Assembly: GCF_900116295.1 (NCBI RefSeq) | Contig: NZ_FPAF01000005.1 | Location: 124,001 to 188,000, forward strand | Direction of reading: 5' to 3' | Length of the DNA: 64,000 nt | Source of the DNA: Bacillus sp. 103mf | GTDB taxonomy: Bacteria > Bacillota > Bacilli > Bacillales > Bacillaceae_G | In this document: in pieces, positions 1-9,203 of the stretch | Position numbering within the stretch: the stretch's first letter is position 1 | Layout: every line of letters starts with the position of its first letter | Translations under genes and position numbers: made by a program | The notes under the pieces: generated by a model | The model's database searches: none | Seen by the model: only the letters and a program-made list of their open reading frames with translations | Told to the model about the DNA's origin: nothing

Positions 1-539
1 ATATATAGTACATCAGCTGCTTTAATGACAGAAGCTGTTAATGCTAAGTAACGTCCTATATAGCCCGGCGCTTTATTTAAAAAATAAGCAGATCCGACAT
101 CAGGGAAAAAACCGATATTCATTTCTGGCATCGCCCACTTTGTTCGCTCAGTTACAATTCTATGACTAGCTCCGTAAGTGAGTCCAACTCCTCCGCCCAT
201 AACAAAGCCATCTAAACACGCGACAATTGGTTTAGGAAACTTATAAACGAGCATATCTAATTGGAATTCATCTTCAAAAAATTGCTCGGCTTTTTGCAGG
301 GCAGAGTCATGTAAACGAGCTTCGTAAAGAGTCTTAATGTCACCGCCGGCACAAAGTCCCTTCGTACCTGCGCCTTTTATAATGACAAGATGAATTTGAT
401 CATCCATTTCCCATTCTTTCAATTTTTGCGTTATTGGTCCTATCATTTCATAAGAAATGGAGTTTAATGCTTTTGGGCGATTTAACGTAATGGTAGCTAC
501 TCCATTTTTGTTAACTGAAAATAGAACTTGATCAGTCAT
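1..539 (-). CDS. 3-hydroxyisobutyryl-CoA hydrolase (enoyl-CoA hydratase family), C-terminus cut by window edge
   Basis: The gene reads leftwards from an ATG at 537-539 with a GGAGG site just upstream and is still open at base 1, so about 179 residues are visible. The crotonase-fold motifs are clear: KGLCAGGDIK near residue 65, DGFVMGGGVGLT near 110 and PEMNIGFFPDVG near 140. The last, with FPDVG, is typical of 3-hydroxyisobutyryl-CoA hydrolases (ECH_2 family) rather than of plain enoyl-CoA hydratases. Family role: release of CoA from 3-hydroxyisobutyryl-CoA in valine breakdown, in the cytoplasm. A plain hydratase is possible because the catalytic C-terminal part lies outside the window. Confidence 0.85.
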   Translation of the reverse strand, partial: MTDQVLFSVNKNGVATITLNRPKALNSISYEMIGPITQKLKEWEMDDQIHLVIIKGAGTKGLCAGGDIKTLYEARLHDSALQKAEQFFEDEFQLDMLVYKFPKPIVACLDGFVMGGGVGLTYGASHRIVTERTKWAMPEMNIGFFPDVGSAYFLNKAPGYIGRYLALTASVIKAADVLY

Positions 540-1002
540 AATATATCCTCCTTTATCATTCTCTGTTTGTTTTCACAAGTTGTGTCAGTGTCTAAACAAA
601 TAGACATTTTGTAAAAAAACAGAGAAATTACGTTTTTATATATAAATTTCTTGTTTTTTTTCTTTAATCCTGCAATACCACATGTCTTTCTTTGTTTTAA
701 AATGAAGAGCAAATGAATATACTGTAGAAAATAGATATAATCTTTAATAGTAATGCGTTTTTTTGCGTTTTTTTGGAGAGATATTTTGGAAGGATTTTAT
801 AAAAGAAAAGGGAATAAAACTTCTAACGATTAATTGATATGATTTGCAATTTTTTATAATAAAGGTTTTAATAAATTGATATAATGAGTTTTCTATATTT
901 TGGTCTTATTTTCGTTTTTAGGTTTGTTGATAAGTTTATTTTTACTAAATATAGAATGTTTACTTAATGTACCCTAAGAAAGTAGAGGGAGGGGAGATTG
1001 GA
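540..1002. other. Intergenic region, AT-rich, no gene seen
   Basis: This gap separates two divergent genes. It is very AT-rich, with several T-runs near 755-775. TATAAT-like hexamers occur at 855-860 and 880-885, but no good -35 box sits at the right distance, so I do not call a promoter. No reading frame with a ribosome site was found. Confidence 0.5.
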
Positions 1003-1263
1003 ATGCCAGGGCTTTTGTTATTATCAGTCATTATTTTGTCTTCTCTTATGGTTGGTTTAACTTTTTATTTTCATCAAGAAGATACAGAGCAAGATACTGT
1101 GCGAGATAAAGTACGATTGGTATTTCCAATTTTCATTTTAACAATTGCAATTAGCTTTGCATTAACTGAAAATAATTACGTTGCAATTCTTTCATGGTTT
1201 TTTATGACAGTGTTATTATTCATTGTGTTGTACGTTGTAATGAAGGATTATTTACAAAAATAA
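1003..1263 (+). CDS. Small integral membrane protein, function unknown
   Basis: This 86-residue protein has about three hydrophobic segments (residues 2-20, 38-55 and 60-80) and a short charged loop rich in Asp, Glu and Gln between the first two, so it is a likely three-span membrane protein. The reading frame opens at 967, but the ATG at 1003 is preceded by GGAGGGGAG at a good distance and starts directly with the hydrophobic segment, so 1003 is preferred. A strong terminator follows immediately, so it is probably transcribed alone. I do not recognise the family. Confidence 0.65.
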   Translation: MPGLLLLSVIILSSLMVGLTFYFHQEDTEQDTVRDKVRLVFPIFILTIAISFALTENNYVAILSWFFMTVLLFIVLYVVMKDYLQK

Positions 1264-1290
1264 AAGTGCCATAAATGGCACTTTTATTTT
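1262..1290 (+). terminator. Intrinsic terminator after the small membrane protein
   Basis: AAAAGTGCCA and TGGCACTTTT form a perfect 10-bp stem around a short loop and are followed by a T-rich stretch. It overlaps the stop codon of the membrane protein gene. Confidence 0.85.
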
Positions 1291-1571
1291 AAAGTAATGT
1301 TTAATTTCACATACCGTAATAAAAAGAAAATAAAAAATCGATAGAAATAAATCCTTTAGAAATATAAAATAGTTGGGTATGGACTGGAAAGAATAATGAT
1401 AAAAGTTTTTCTTTATATTCTGTTGTCACTTTTCTCATACTACAAATGAATAATGGCAGAAGCCAAATGAGTTTTCGTTAGGGAAGTCATACCATTCTTA
1501 CTCATTCTCTTGTCAATCAGTAATACCCACTATACTATGAAAATAGAGACATAAAAAAGGGGTGTTTTTGC
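1291..1571. other. Intergenic region upstream of the sbcDC operon
   Basis: No gene is visible. The stretch must hold the promoter of the DUF2584-sbcD-sbcC unit, but I see no convincing -35/-10 pair. TACTATGAAAATAG near 1532-1545 is a possible -10 region. Confidence 0.4.
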
Positions 1572-1811
1572 ATGAAGTTTGAAATGCATACAAAGATTAC
1601 TACAAATGAAACCGAGAAACGATTACATACAGAAGATAATATATTTCAGTTAGTGTTAGAAGGATATCATTTATTTGTTATTGATGAAATATTGCCGGTG
1701 TATAAAACAAGACAAGAGCTTGTTGGAAGTGCCGTTGTAAAGAAAGTGGAATGGGCAGAGGGAAGAACGACGCTGTTATATCAACTTATTTCACTTCAAT
1801 CTGTGAATTAA
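1572..1811 (+). CDS. Small cytoplasmic protein, DUF2584-like
   Basis: This is a 79-residue soluble protein starting at an ATG preceded by AAAAAGGGG. The C-terminal pattern, a TTLLYQLISLQS stretch closing the protein, matches what I recall of the DUF2584 family of Bacillus, so that assignment is by memory and moderate. No catalytic motif or membrane segment is seen. It ends 22 bases before sbcD and is probably co-transcribed with it. No function is established for the family. Confidence 0.65.
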   Translation: MKFEMHTKITTNETEKRLHTEDNIFQLVLEGYHLFVIDEILPVYKTRQELVGSAVVKKVEWAEGRTTLLYQLISLQSVN

Positions 1812-1833
1812 TAGAAAAGAAAGGAAGGGAAAG

Positions 1834-2991
1834 ATGAAATTTTTTCATACAGCCGATTGGCATTTAGGAAAGCTTGTACATGGTGTTTATATGACAGAAG
1901 ATCAGCGCTATGTTTTAGAACAATTTATACAAGCAGTGAAAGAAGAAAAACCAGATGCTGTCATTATTGCAGGAGACTTATATGACCGTGCCATCCCGCC
2001 GACAGAAGCGGTAGATTTGTTAAATGAAACATTACAAAAAATTGTAATTGAATTACAAACACCAGTACTAGCGATAGCGGGAAATCATGATAGTCCAGAT
2101 CGTATTCATTTTGGAAGTAGTTTAATGAAGAAACAAGGCTTACACATCGTCGGACAATTTCAATATCCATATGAGCCTGTTGTTATGCAGGATGAATATG
2201 GAGAAGTACATTTTCATTTAGTCCCATATGTTGATCCGAGCATCGTTCGTCATGTTATGAAAAATGAGGACATTCGTAGTCATGACGATGCGATGCGTAT
2301 TTTTATGAATGAGTTATCGGAAAGTATGGATAAAGAAGTGCGTCATGTCTTTATCGGACATGCTTTTGTAACATCATCAGGGGAAGCAGAAGAAAATACA
2401 AGTGATGCTGAAAGACCATTATCCATTGGCGGAGCAGAATATGTAAACAGTCATTATTTTGATGCTTTTCATTACACAGCGCTCGGACATCTACATCAGG
2501 CGCATTATGTACGAAATGAGACAATTCGCTATGCAGGTTCTCCGCTCGCTTATTCTATTTCGGAAGAGCATCATAAAAAAGGGTATTACATTGTTGAATT
2601 AAATGAAGCAGGACAAGTAACACTTGAGAAACGATCGTTAACACCAAAGCGTAAAATGAGAACGGTTGAGGCAAAAATTGATGAATTGTTGAAACAATCT
2701 GTTTGCGAAGACTATGTATTTGTAAAATTATTAGATGAAAATCCTGTATTGCAGCCGATGGAAAAGATTCGTTCTGTTTATCCGAATGCAATGCATGTAG
2801 AGCGTGTTATACAAAGAAAAGAATTAGCAAATGAAAATATTGCAGTCACTTCACGTCATAGAATGGATGATCTTTCTCTTGTGAAAGCTTTTTATAAAGA
2901 AATGAAAGGGTCAGAGTTATCAGAAGAGAAAGAACGCCTCTTCTTAGAAGTATTAAAGACAGTTCATGAACGAGAGGGGGAGAGAGCATGA
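1834..2991 (+). CDS. sbcD: Exonuclease subunit SbcD (Mre11-like)
   Basis: The 385-residue protein is the nuclease subunit of the SbcCD (Mre11-Rad50) complex, which processes DNA hairpins and protein-blocked ends. The calcineurin-type phosphoesterase motifs are in order: DWHLGK at residue 8, GDLYD near 48, GNHD near 84, GHAF near 174 and ALGHLHQ near 215, giving the two-metal site residues. Length is normal for the family. The start has an AAGGAAGGGAAAG site. Its stop overlaps the sbcC start by four bases (ATGA), the usual sign of translational coupling to its partner. Confidence 0.96.
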   Translation: MKFFHTADWHLGKLVHGVYMTEDQRYVLEQFIQAVKEEKPDAVIIAGDLYDRAIPPTEAVDLLNETLQKIVIELQTPVLAIAGNHDSPDRIHFGSSLMKKQGLHIVGQFQYPYEPVVMQDEYGEVHFHLVPYVDPSIVRHVMKNEDIRSHDDAMRIFMNELSESMDKEVRHVFIGHAFVTSSGEAEENTSDAERPLSIGGAEYVNSHYFDAFHYTALGHLHQAHYVRNETIRYAGSPLAYSISEEHHKKGYYIVELNEAGQVTLEKRSLTPKRKMRTVEAKIDELLKQSVCEDYVFVKLLDENPVLQPMEKIRSVYPNAMHVERVIQRKELANENIAVTSRHRMDDLSLVKAFYKEMKGSELSEEKERLFLEVLKTVHEREGERA

Positions 2992-5900
2992 GACCTATCA
3001 AACTTATTATGACAGCGTTTGGTCCATATAAGCAGCAAGAAACGATTGATTTTGAAGAATTAGGCGAACATCGAATCTTTGCGATTTCTGGAAATACAGG
3101 TGCAGGAAAAACAACGATTTTTGATGCGATTTGTTATGCACTGTACGGAGAAGCGAGTGGAGAGGAACGCAATGATACGAGTATGCTTCGTAGTCAATTT
3201 GCTGATGATAGCGTATATACAAGCGTTGAATTATTATTCCAATTAAAAGAAAAAACTTATTGTATAAAGAGGCAACTTGGACATAAAAAGCAAGGAAATA
3301 AAACGATTACGGGCCATGCAATTGAATTTTATGAAGTTATTGATAACGAACAAATTCCATGTATAGATCGTTTTCACGTGACGGATGTAAACAAAAAAGT
3401 GGAAGATTTAATTGGTCTTAGTAAGCATCAATTTAGTCAAATTGTGATGCTTCCACAAGGTGAATTTCGTAAACTGTTAACATCTGAAACAGAAAATAAA
3501 GAGGAAATTTTACGCCGCATTTTTAAAACAGATCGATATAAATTAATGAGAGAGTTATTAGATCAAAAGCGTAAAGAATGGAAAGATGTTCTGCAAGAAA
3601 AGCAAAAAGAACGCGAATTGTACTTTCGTAACGTTTTCAAGCTTCCTATACGGGGCGGTACATTGCTTGAGATATTAGTAAATCAAGAACATGTAAATAC
3701 ACATCAAGTAGTAGAAGCACTTCGGCAAGAAATGGATTTTTATGGAGAACAAGCAAAGCAATTAGAACAACAAGAATCCATGCAGTTAAAGCAATTAAAA
3801 GAAGCAGAAACAGGTTATCATGAAGCAAAAGCTTTGAATGATAGATTACAAGATTTGCAAACAAAACAAAACCGTTATGATTCATTAGGACAAGAACGTC
3901 CTTCTATTGTAGTGAAAGAACAACAATTGAAACAAGCTGAGCAAGCAAACCGGTTATTACCGTTTGAACAGTGGTATGATGAAGCAGTTCAAAGTGCAGA
4001 GCAAGCTGAGCAATATATGAAACAAACGGCTGCTAAACAAGAACAACTAGTATTAGCTTATGAACGTGCAGAGCAGCAGTACGAACAAGAAAAAAACAAT
4101 GAAACAGTCCGTGAAGAAACGAAGCGAAACATTCAAATGTTAGAAGAATTAAAAGAGGTTATTGCCACATTTGCTGATAAACAACTAAAATTAGCGGCGT
4201 CAGAAAAGCAAAAGGAGCAATTTAAGCTTGAGCTGAGCAAATTAGAGGAGCAGCAAGAATTCGGTAGTGCACAAAAACAACAGCTTTCTGCTAAGTTAAA
4301 ACAGATGGAACAAGCGCTTGAGCAATATATAACAAAAGCAGAGCAGTTAAGTCGTATGCGTGAAGATGCAAAAGTATTAAAAGATACTTACCAAGTATGG
4401 CAAGAAGTGCAAAAATATGAGAAGGAAAGAAAAGGTACCTTAAAGCAGATGAATACTGCTCAGCAAACGTATGAAGCTTTGGAGAAATCATGGTTAAACG
4501 AACAAGCTGGTCAGTTAGCGATTCATTTACATGATGGTAAACCTTGCCCGGTTTGTGGCAGTACTTCTCATCCGAATAAAGCGACTGAACAAGAACTGTC
4601 CATTGATGAAGAACAGTTAAATAGTCTTCGTGAACAAAAAATACAAGCTGAAAAGCAGTTTGTTCAAATAGAAGAAAAATGTAATTTTTATAAAGGGCAA
4701 TATGAAGAATTATGTAAAGAAGTGCAAAGTCGTGGATATGCTACACTAGAGCTGGGAGATGCGTATCAAACATTAATCCAGCAAGGAAAACAATTAGCTG
4801 CAGAAGTAAATGACTTAAAAGCGACTGAAGAAGAACGTAAACAACTTTCACCACAGCTGCAAAAGCTAGACGAACAATTAGATAGATTGCAGGGGGCTAA
4901 ACGTGATGTAGAAGAAAAATTGCATCGCTCTGAAATAGAATTGATTCAATTGCGAACAGCGTATGAAAATGACAAAGAAAAAATTCCAGCAGAGATGCAA
5001 ACATTAGAAGCGTGGCAACAAGCATACGAAGCAAAAGCTTCTTTACTTCACCGTCTGCAAGAAGCATGGCAAAGAGCACAAGATGAATTTCAGCGCTCTA
5101 CGAGTGAAAAAATTCGGGTGGAAGAAGCATATAAAGCAGCGCAGCAACAATTTATACAAAGAACTGAGAACAAAGAAGAACAATATACACGCTTTTTGAC
5201 AGAACTTGAAGCAAGTGGTTTTGCAAGTCAGCAAGTATACACTGAAGCTAAATTATCAGACGCAGAGCGAACGGGCTTACAACAACACATTCAATCTTAT
5301 TACTCAGCGCTCGAAGTATTAACAAAACAAATTGAAGAATTAACAGAGGCGCTCCGTGGAAAAGAATGGATTGAGTTAACGCAATTAGAAGAACAGTTAA
5401 AAGAGTTAGAAATTCAACTTGATATTATAAAAGAACAACGTCAGCGTACGAAAAGTGCCAATGAATATATTTCCGATCTGCATGAAAATATTCGCCGCAT
5501 TGATGAACAAATTCATGAAGAAGAAACGGCATTTCAAGAGCTCATTGATTTATATGAAGTGATGAAAGGTGACAATGAAAGCCGCATTTCATTTGAGCGT
5601 TACATTTTAATAGAATATTTAGAGCAAATTGTTCAAGTAGCCAATGAACGACTTCGTAAACTATCGAACGGACAGTTTTACTTAAAACGAAGTGAACGCG
5701 TAGAAAAACGAAATCGTCAAAGCGGTTTAGGATTAGATGTATATGATGCCTATACAGGGCAAACACGTGATGTGAAAACATTATCCGGCGGCGAAAAATT
5801 TAACGCATCGCTTTGCCTAGCACTCGGTATGGCCGATATCATCCAATCATATGAAGGCGGTATTTCAATTGAAACAATGTTCATTGACGAAGGCTTCGGT

Positions 5901-6077
5901 TCATTAGATGAAGAATCATTAACGAAAGCGGTAGATGCTTTAATTGACCTTCAAAAATCAGGCCGTTTCATTGGGGTAATCTCGCACGTACAAGAACTGA
6001 AGAGTGCAATGCCGGCGGTGCTGGAAGTAATGAAAAAGAAAGATGGATGTAGTAAGACGAGGTTTGTGGTGAAATAA
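2988..6077 (+). CDS. sbcC: Exonuclease subunit SbcC (Rad50-like ATPase)
   Basis: The 1029-residue protein is the SMC-like ATPase partner of SbcD. Walker A (GNTGAGKTT) lies near residue 37. Two long Glu/Gln/Lys-rich coiled coils flank a zinc-hook CPVCGS near residue 520. The ABC signature LSGGE is near 930 and Walker B (MFIDEGFGSLD) near 965. Length and domain order fit SbcC. It overlaps sbcD by four bases and is followed by an intrinsic terminator about 90 bases downstream. Family knowledge places the complex in repair of palindromic or blocked DNA. Confidence 0.97.
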   Translation: MRPIKLIMTAFGPYKQQETIDFEELGEHRIFAISGNTGAGKTTIFDAICYALYGEASGEERNDTSMLRSQFADDSVYTSVELLFQLKEKTYCIKRQLGHKKQGNKTITGHAIEFYEVIDNEQIPCIDRFHVTDVNKKVEDLIGLSKHQFSQIVMLPQGEFRKLLTSETENKEEILRRIFKTDRYKLMRELLDQKRKEWKDVLQEKQKERELYFRNVFKLPIRGGTLLEILVNQEHVNTHQVVEALRQEMDFYGEQAKQLEQQESMQLKQLKEAETGYHEAKALNDRLQDLQTKQNRYDSLGQERPSIVVKEQQLKQAEQANRLLPFEQWYDEAVQSAEQAEQYMKQTAAKQEQLVLAYERAEQQYEQEKNNETVREETKRNIQMLEELKEVIATFADKQLKLAASEKQKEQFKLELSKLEEQQEFGSAQKQQLSAKLKQMEQALEQYITKAEQLSRMREDAKVLKDTYQVWQEVQKYEKERKGTLKQMNTAQQTYEALEKSWLNEQAGQLAIHLHDGKPCPVCGSTSHPNKATEQELSIDEEQLNSLREQKIQAEKQFVQIEEKCNFYKGQYEELCKEVQSRGYATLELGDAYQTLIQQGKQLAAEVNDLKATEEERKQLSPQLQKLDEQLDRLQGAKRDVEEKLHRSEIELIQLRTAYENDKEKIPAEMQTLEAWQQAYEAKASLLHRLQEAWQRAQDEFQRSTSEKIRVEEAYKAAQQQFIQRTENKEEQYTRFLTELEASGFASQQVYTEAKLSDAERTGLQQHIQSYYSALEVLTKQIEELTEALRGKEWIELTQLEEQLKELEIQLDIIKEQRQRTKSANEYISDLHENIRRIDEQIHEEETAFQELIDLYEVMKGDNESRISFERYILIEYLEQIVQVANERLRKLSNGQFYLKRSERVEKRNRQSGLGLDVYDAYTGQTRDVKTLSGGEKFNASLCLALGMADIIQSYEGGISIETMFIDEGFGSLDEESLTKAVDALIDLQKSGRFIGVISHVQELKSAMPAVLEVMKKKDGCSKTRFVVK

Positions 6078-6167
6078 GGACCTTATTATACACTCGAGCC
6101 AGGGTTTCGTGTAGCCTTGGAATAAAGTTTGATTAAAAAGTAGTTTATAACATTGATTCCATCATAA

Positions 6168-6223
6168 AAAATCCCTCTACCTTTTGAACAAAGATTGAAC
6201 AAAATATAGAGGGATTATTTTTT
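6168..6223 (+). terminator. Intrinsic terminator of the sbcDC operon
   Basis: AATCCCTCTA (6170-6179) pairs with TAGAGGGATT (6207-6216) and is followed by a T-rich run. A-runs on the other side allow it to work for the minus-strand remnant too. Confidence 0.75.
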
Positions 6224-6288
6224 ATATATGAACTTTTTATAAAAAAGATTAATAATTTCAATAAGAAAATCATTAAAAACAGCCCTGA

Positions 6289-6462
6289 TTATATACTAAG
6301 TTTGTCTTTACAGTTCTCGCAAATAAATTTTCCCTCTAAATTTAAATAGGCTTTAATTTCTGTAAATCCTTTTCTCTTAGGATAGGATACGATTACTAAT
6401 GCTTATTCGTCCTTTTTAATATCTTCCTTACAGTAGATGCATTTTGGAACTATCAATGCCAC
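6289..6462 (-). pseudogene. Broken small Cys4 (zinc-ribbon-like) protein gene with in-frame stop
   Basis: Read leftwards from a GTG at 6460-6462 with an AGAGGGG site upstream, one continuous frame encodes a CIYC pair near residue 8, then an ochre stop at 6403-6405 (codon 20), then YPKRKGFTEIKAYL and a CENC pair before the final stop at 6289-6291. The two CxxC pairs and the YPKRKGFTEIKAYL stretch resemble a family of about 50-residue Cys4 proteins common in the B. cereus group, often mislabelled as an iron-hydroxamate transporter component. The frame is preserved on both sides of the stop, so a single nonsense change appears to have inactivated it. Confidence 0.6.
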
Positions 6463-6948
6463 ATTAATCCCCTCTTTCAACTTCCTATTTTCACACTACG
6501 CATATTTCAAAATACCCATACTTTTATTATACAACACATTGATGTACAGTTTTCTTTTTTTGGATATGATCCCCACCTGTTGTGTTGTTTAAAATTTATA
6601 AACACACTTATAAGTATACTTGTAAGTAACTTTCATTTAAAATCCCAATAAAAAGAAACTATTTTTAGGAAAAGATTATTCAAAACTCATTTAGAATTCT
6701 TTGATAGAAACGTCGCAACTTTCTTCAAAACATCGTGACTTTATTACAAAGCAACAGCTTTTTTCTATATTCAATTGAATCATCCTTTTATAAAAAGTTT
6801 GATATTTTTTATGTTTCTTGTTCAGTTAAAGCGCCCTTTAATAGAACAACTGTTTTTTAATGATTTTAGGTAAACCATCTTTATCGTTTGACAAAGGCTA
6901 AATTTGCCATTATCATCAACTCAAACTTATTTACGGGGAGAGGTTAAG
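6463..6948. other. Intergenic region, no gene seen
   Basis: This is an AT-rich gap between the broken Cys4 gene and yaiI. It contains short runs and partial dyads such as CTTATAAG near 6606, but no convincing promoter or reading frame. It should hold the promoters of both neighbours. Confidence 0.4.
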
Positions 6949-7389
6949 ATGAAAATTTATGTTGATGCAGATGCTTGTCCGGTAAAAGATATTATTATCT
7001 CTGAAGGTACGAATGCTGAAATTCCTGTTATCCTTGTTACTAGTTTTTCTCATTTTTCTAATGCGGAACAACCATCAGGAGTGGAAACCATTTATGTTGA
7101 TTCTGGAGCAGATGCTGCGGATTATCGGATTATGAAGTTAGCAGAAAAAGGAGATATAATCGTTACGCAAGATTATGGTCTTGCTTCGCTAGGTTTAGCA
7201 AAAGGGTGTGCGGTACTTCACCATAATGGGTCTAGCTATACAAATGAAAACATTGACCAATTATTACAAACACGTTATTTGAGTGCAATGGCTCGAAAAA
7301 GCGGAAAGCGTACAAAGGGGCCAAAACCATTTACATCAGAAGATAGGGAGAAGTTTAAGGGGCTTTTTAAAAGAGCGATTTCACATTAA
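6949..7389 (+). CDS. YaiI/YqxD family protein (DUF188, PIN-like fold)
   Basis: The protein is 146 residues. It begins [13 protein letters not shown], the hallmark N-terminus of the YaiI/YqxD (DUF188) family, and carries [12 protein letters not shown] near residue 50 and TQDYGLASL near 75, the conserved acidic positions of a PIN-like nuclease fold. The start is the ATG at 6949, preceded by GGGGAGAGG; the frame opens at 6904 without a ribosome site. The C-terminus is basic ([13 protein letters not shown]). Biochemical function is unproven in the family; a metal-dependent RNase is a reasonable inference only. Confidence 0.9.
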   Translation: MKIYVDADACPVKDIIISEGTNAEIPVILVTSFSHFSNAEQPSGVETIYVDSGADAADYRIMKLAEKGDIIVTQDYGLASLGLAKGCAVLHHNGSSYTNENIDQLLQTRYLSAMARKSGKRTKGPKPFTSEDREKFKGLFKRAISH

Positions 7390-7438
7390 AAAAGAACTGT
7401 TCACTTTTAAGAAAAACCTAGAAAAAAATTGTGACAAA

Positions 7439-7470
7439 ACTTAAACTAACCTTGCCACGTTAGTTTAAGT
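7439..7470. repeat. Perfect 12-bp inverted repeat upstream of the MerR gene
   Basis: ACTTAAACTAAC (7439-7450) and GTTAGTTTAAGT (7459-7470) are perfect inverted copies around an 8-base loop. No T-run follows on the plus strand, so it is a weak terminator candidate for yaiI. It could instead be an operator in the MerR control region. Confidence 0.55.
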
Positions 7471-7572
7471 GAAACACTTCACAAATAATGAACTTTTTAT
7501 CAGTATTCTTACTCTTTCTGTTTCCTCAACAATCTGGCCCGATTGTTGAACAAATAAATTTCTAAAAAAATC

Positions 7573-7603
7573 TTGACTCTAACCTTAGGTAATACTTCAT
7601 AGT
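7573..7603 (+). promoter_or_regulatory. MerR-type promoter with 19-bp spacer and internal dyad
   Basis: TTGACT (7573-7578) and CATAGT (7598-7603) are separated by 19 bases, the stretched spacing typical of MerR-controlled promoters. The spacer holds a near-perfect dyad TAACCTTAGGTAA at 7580-7592. Its position directly before the MerR gene suggests autoregulation. Confidence 0.65.
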
Positions 7604-7624
7604 TAATTTTGAAAGGAGGAAATA

Positions 7625-8359
7625 ATGAAATTTACAGTTAAAGATTTATCAGATATAGCAGGCGTTTCCATCAAGACTCTTTACCACTATCATAAAGTTG
7701 GTTTGCTTATTCCTAATGAGATTGGTGAAACAGGCTATCGGTATTATGGTGTAGAAGAATTAAATAGATTACAGGAAATTCTTTTTTATAAAGAGTTGGA
7801 TATCCCGTTGTTAGAAATTAAAAATTTGTTAGACAAAGAATCAAATAGGGTCGGTACTTTAGACAAACAGATGATGCTTTTTGAAAAGAAAATTGAGAAG
7901 TATCATCAGCTAATTGAAACAATAAAAGTATCTTTAGAATATACAAAGAAAGGTGAGAATATGGACAATAAACTAATGTTTAAAGGGTTTGAAACAGAGG
8001 AAGAATGGAAAAATGCTCTTGAAAAGCAAAAAACACATTTAAAAGAAAAATATAATTTTGACCTTAATACTGATTCCATCAATGTGAATGATATGAATAA
8101 GATGGCTATTGAAGCAAAAAATTTCACAGATAGAATGGCTGAATTTTTAAGAAATGGAGTTAAGTATGACGATTCAAGTGTACATGATGTCGTTAAACAG
8201 CATCTCAAGTTTTTAAATAAAAACGGTCATACAATTAGCAAAGAAGATTACGTGAATCAAACAAAGTTTTTCCTTCAAGATGATTTTCATAGAGAGATGT
8301 TAGAAGAACAGCAAATCGGATTATCATATTATTTACTAGCCGTTGCAGAAAATTTATAA
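7625..8359 (+). CDS. MerR family regulator with TipAS-type ligand domain (TipAL/Mta-like)
   Basis: The protein is 244 residues with an N-terminal winged helix (VKDLSDIAGVSIKTLYHYHKVGLL, then GYRYYG), a coiled-coil linker up to about residue 105, and a C-terminal alpha-helical TipAS-like domain. This is the layout of B. subtilis Mta and Streptomyces TipAL, which bind drugs or other amphipathic ligands and activate promoters with 19-bp spacers. The ribosome site is AAAGGAGGA. Just such a promoter lies directly upstream. No neighbouring transporter is present, so its main target may be itself or lie elsewhere. Confidence 0.88.
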   Translation: MKFTVKDLSDIAGVSIKTLYHYHKVGLLIPNEIGETGYRYYGVEELNRLQEILFYKELDIPLLEIKNLLDKESNRVGTLDKQMMLFEKKIEKYHQLIETIKVSLEYTKKGENMDNKLMFKGFETEEEWKNALEKQKTHLKEKYNFDLNTDSINVNDMNKMAIEAKNFTDRMAEFLRNGVKYDDSSVHDVVKQHLKFLNKNGHTISKEDYVNQTKFFLQDDFHREMLEEQQIGLSYYLLAVAENL

Positions 8360-8369
8360 ATACTTTTTA

Positions 8370-8404
8370 AGACAGCAGGAATAGTGCCCTTGCTGTCTTT
8401 TTTG
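8370..8404 (+). terminator. Intrinsic terminator after the MerR gene
   Basis: AGACAGCA (8370-8377) pairs with TGCTGTCT (8391-8398) and runs into seven T residues. Confidence 0.85.
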
Positions 8405-8648
8405 CGGATAACTCTTTATCAAATTATATAAATTAAAATTACAAACACTAAAAGAATTACTAAAAAAACAAGATATGAATAAACTCAAAAATATTACATT
8501 AGGTGAACTATCTATCCCTATAGAGTTATTGAATAGATGGGTCGTTAAAACAATAATCTTTATGATTTTATTTTTTTATTCGCAATATTTCGATTAAATG
8601 TAATTAAAGGTCAATTTTTCTATAAAAAATAATAGGATTAAGTAAAAT
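8405..8648. other. Intergenic stretch with a possible short decayed reading frame
   Basis: A frame of about 58 codons is open here on the plus strand. An ATG at 8475 would give a 40-residue peptide ending at 8597 with a hydrophobic tail (TIIFMILFFYSQYF). There is no ribosome site and no recognisable family. I treat it as non-coding or as a remnant. Confidence 0.3.
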
Positions 8649-9203
8649 TTACTTAGGAAAATATAACGCTTGGAATTCGTCTTTCGTAATTCCGAAATAG
8701 ATTTCATCATAGAATGCGCCATTTGTATACATCATATTTCTTAAGCGGCCTTCCTCTACAAACTGAAGTTTTCGATGAAGGTTGATAGAAGCGGTATTAA
8801 ATGAATATATTTGAATGGTTGCTTTTTGATATCTAAGCTCGAAGAAGTAATGTTTTAGTATAGTTATAATCATATCTTGCGCGTATCCTTTCCCTCTATG
8901 AGAAGGGAATACAGATATACCGTAATCAAATGTTCCATTTTTAGAATCGCAATTCGCAACGTCAATTGTACCGATTATGTTCTTATTGTGATCTTCAGCA
9001 ATCCAATAAAAATCATCACAGTCAGTAGAAGAACCCTTTGATATGTCGGCCATCCACTCTTCGATTTGTTCTTTCGTTCGTGGGAAAGCAATGGAATCGA
9101 GGTTTTTAAGTATTTCATCATCTAAGTCTTCGAATAAATGAATGTCTTCTTTTTGAGGTGCCCTTAGCCGTACCTTTTTACCGCTCCAATAGGATACTTT
9201 CAT
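8649..9203 (-). CDS. GNAT family N-acetyltransferase (RimJ/RimL type)
   Basis: The protein is 184 residues from the ATG at 9203; an upstream in-frame ATG at 9212 is too close to the AGAAAGAG site. GNAT motif A is visible as VFPSHRGKGYAQDMI near residue 95, the acetyl-CoA pyrophosphate loop, and the C-terminal strand-helix NTASINLHRKLQFVEEG near 140 is the RimJ/RimL-type motif B. It acts in the cytoplasm; the acceptor (protein N-terminus, amino acid or drug) cannot be told from sequence. It is a single gene facing the MerR regulator. Confidence 0.88.
   Translation of the reverse strand: MKVSYWSGKKVRLRAPQKEDIHLFEDLDDEILKNLDSIAFPRTKEQIEEWMADISKGSSTDCDDFYWIAEDHNKNIIGTIDVANCDSKNGTFDYGISVFPSHRGKGYAQDMIITILKHYFFELRYQKATIQIYSFNTASINLHRKLQFVEEGRLRNMMYTNGAFYDEIYFGITKDEFQALYFPK

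Noticed and set aside
6403-6405. In-frame stop read as a recoded amino acid
   Set aside because: The codon is TAA, which is not used for selenocysteine or pyrrolysine, and no recoding element is visible; a nonsense mutation is simpler.
8475-8597. 40-residue peptide with hydrophobic tail (toxin-like)
   Set aside because: No ribosome site, no antisense RNA or paired terminator visible; kept only as a possible remnant.
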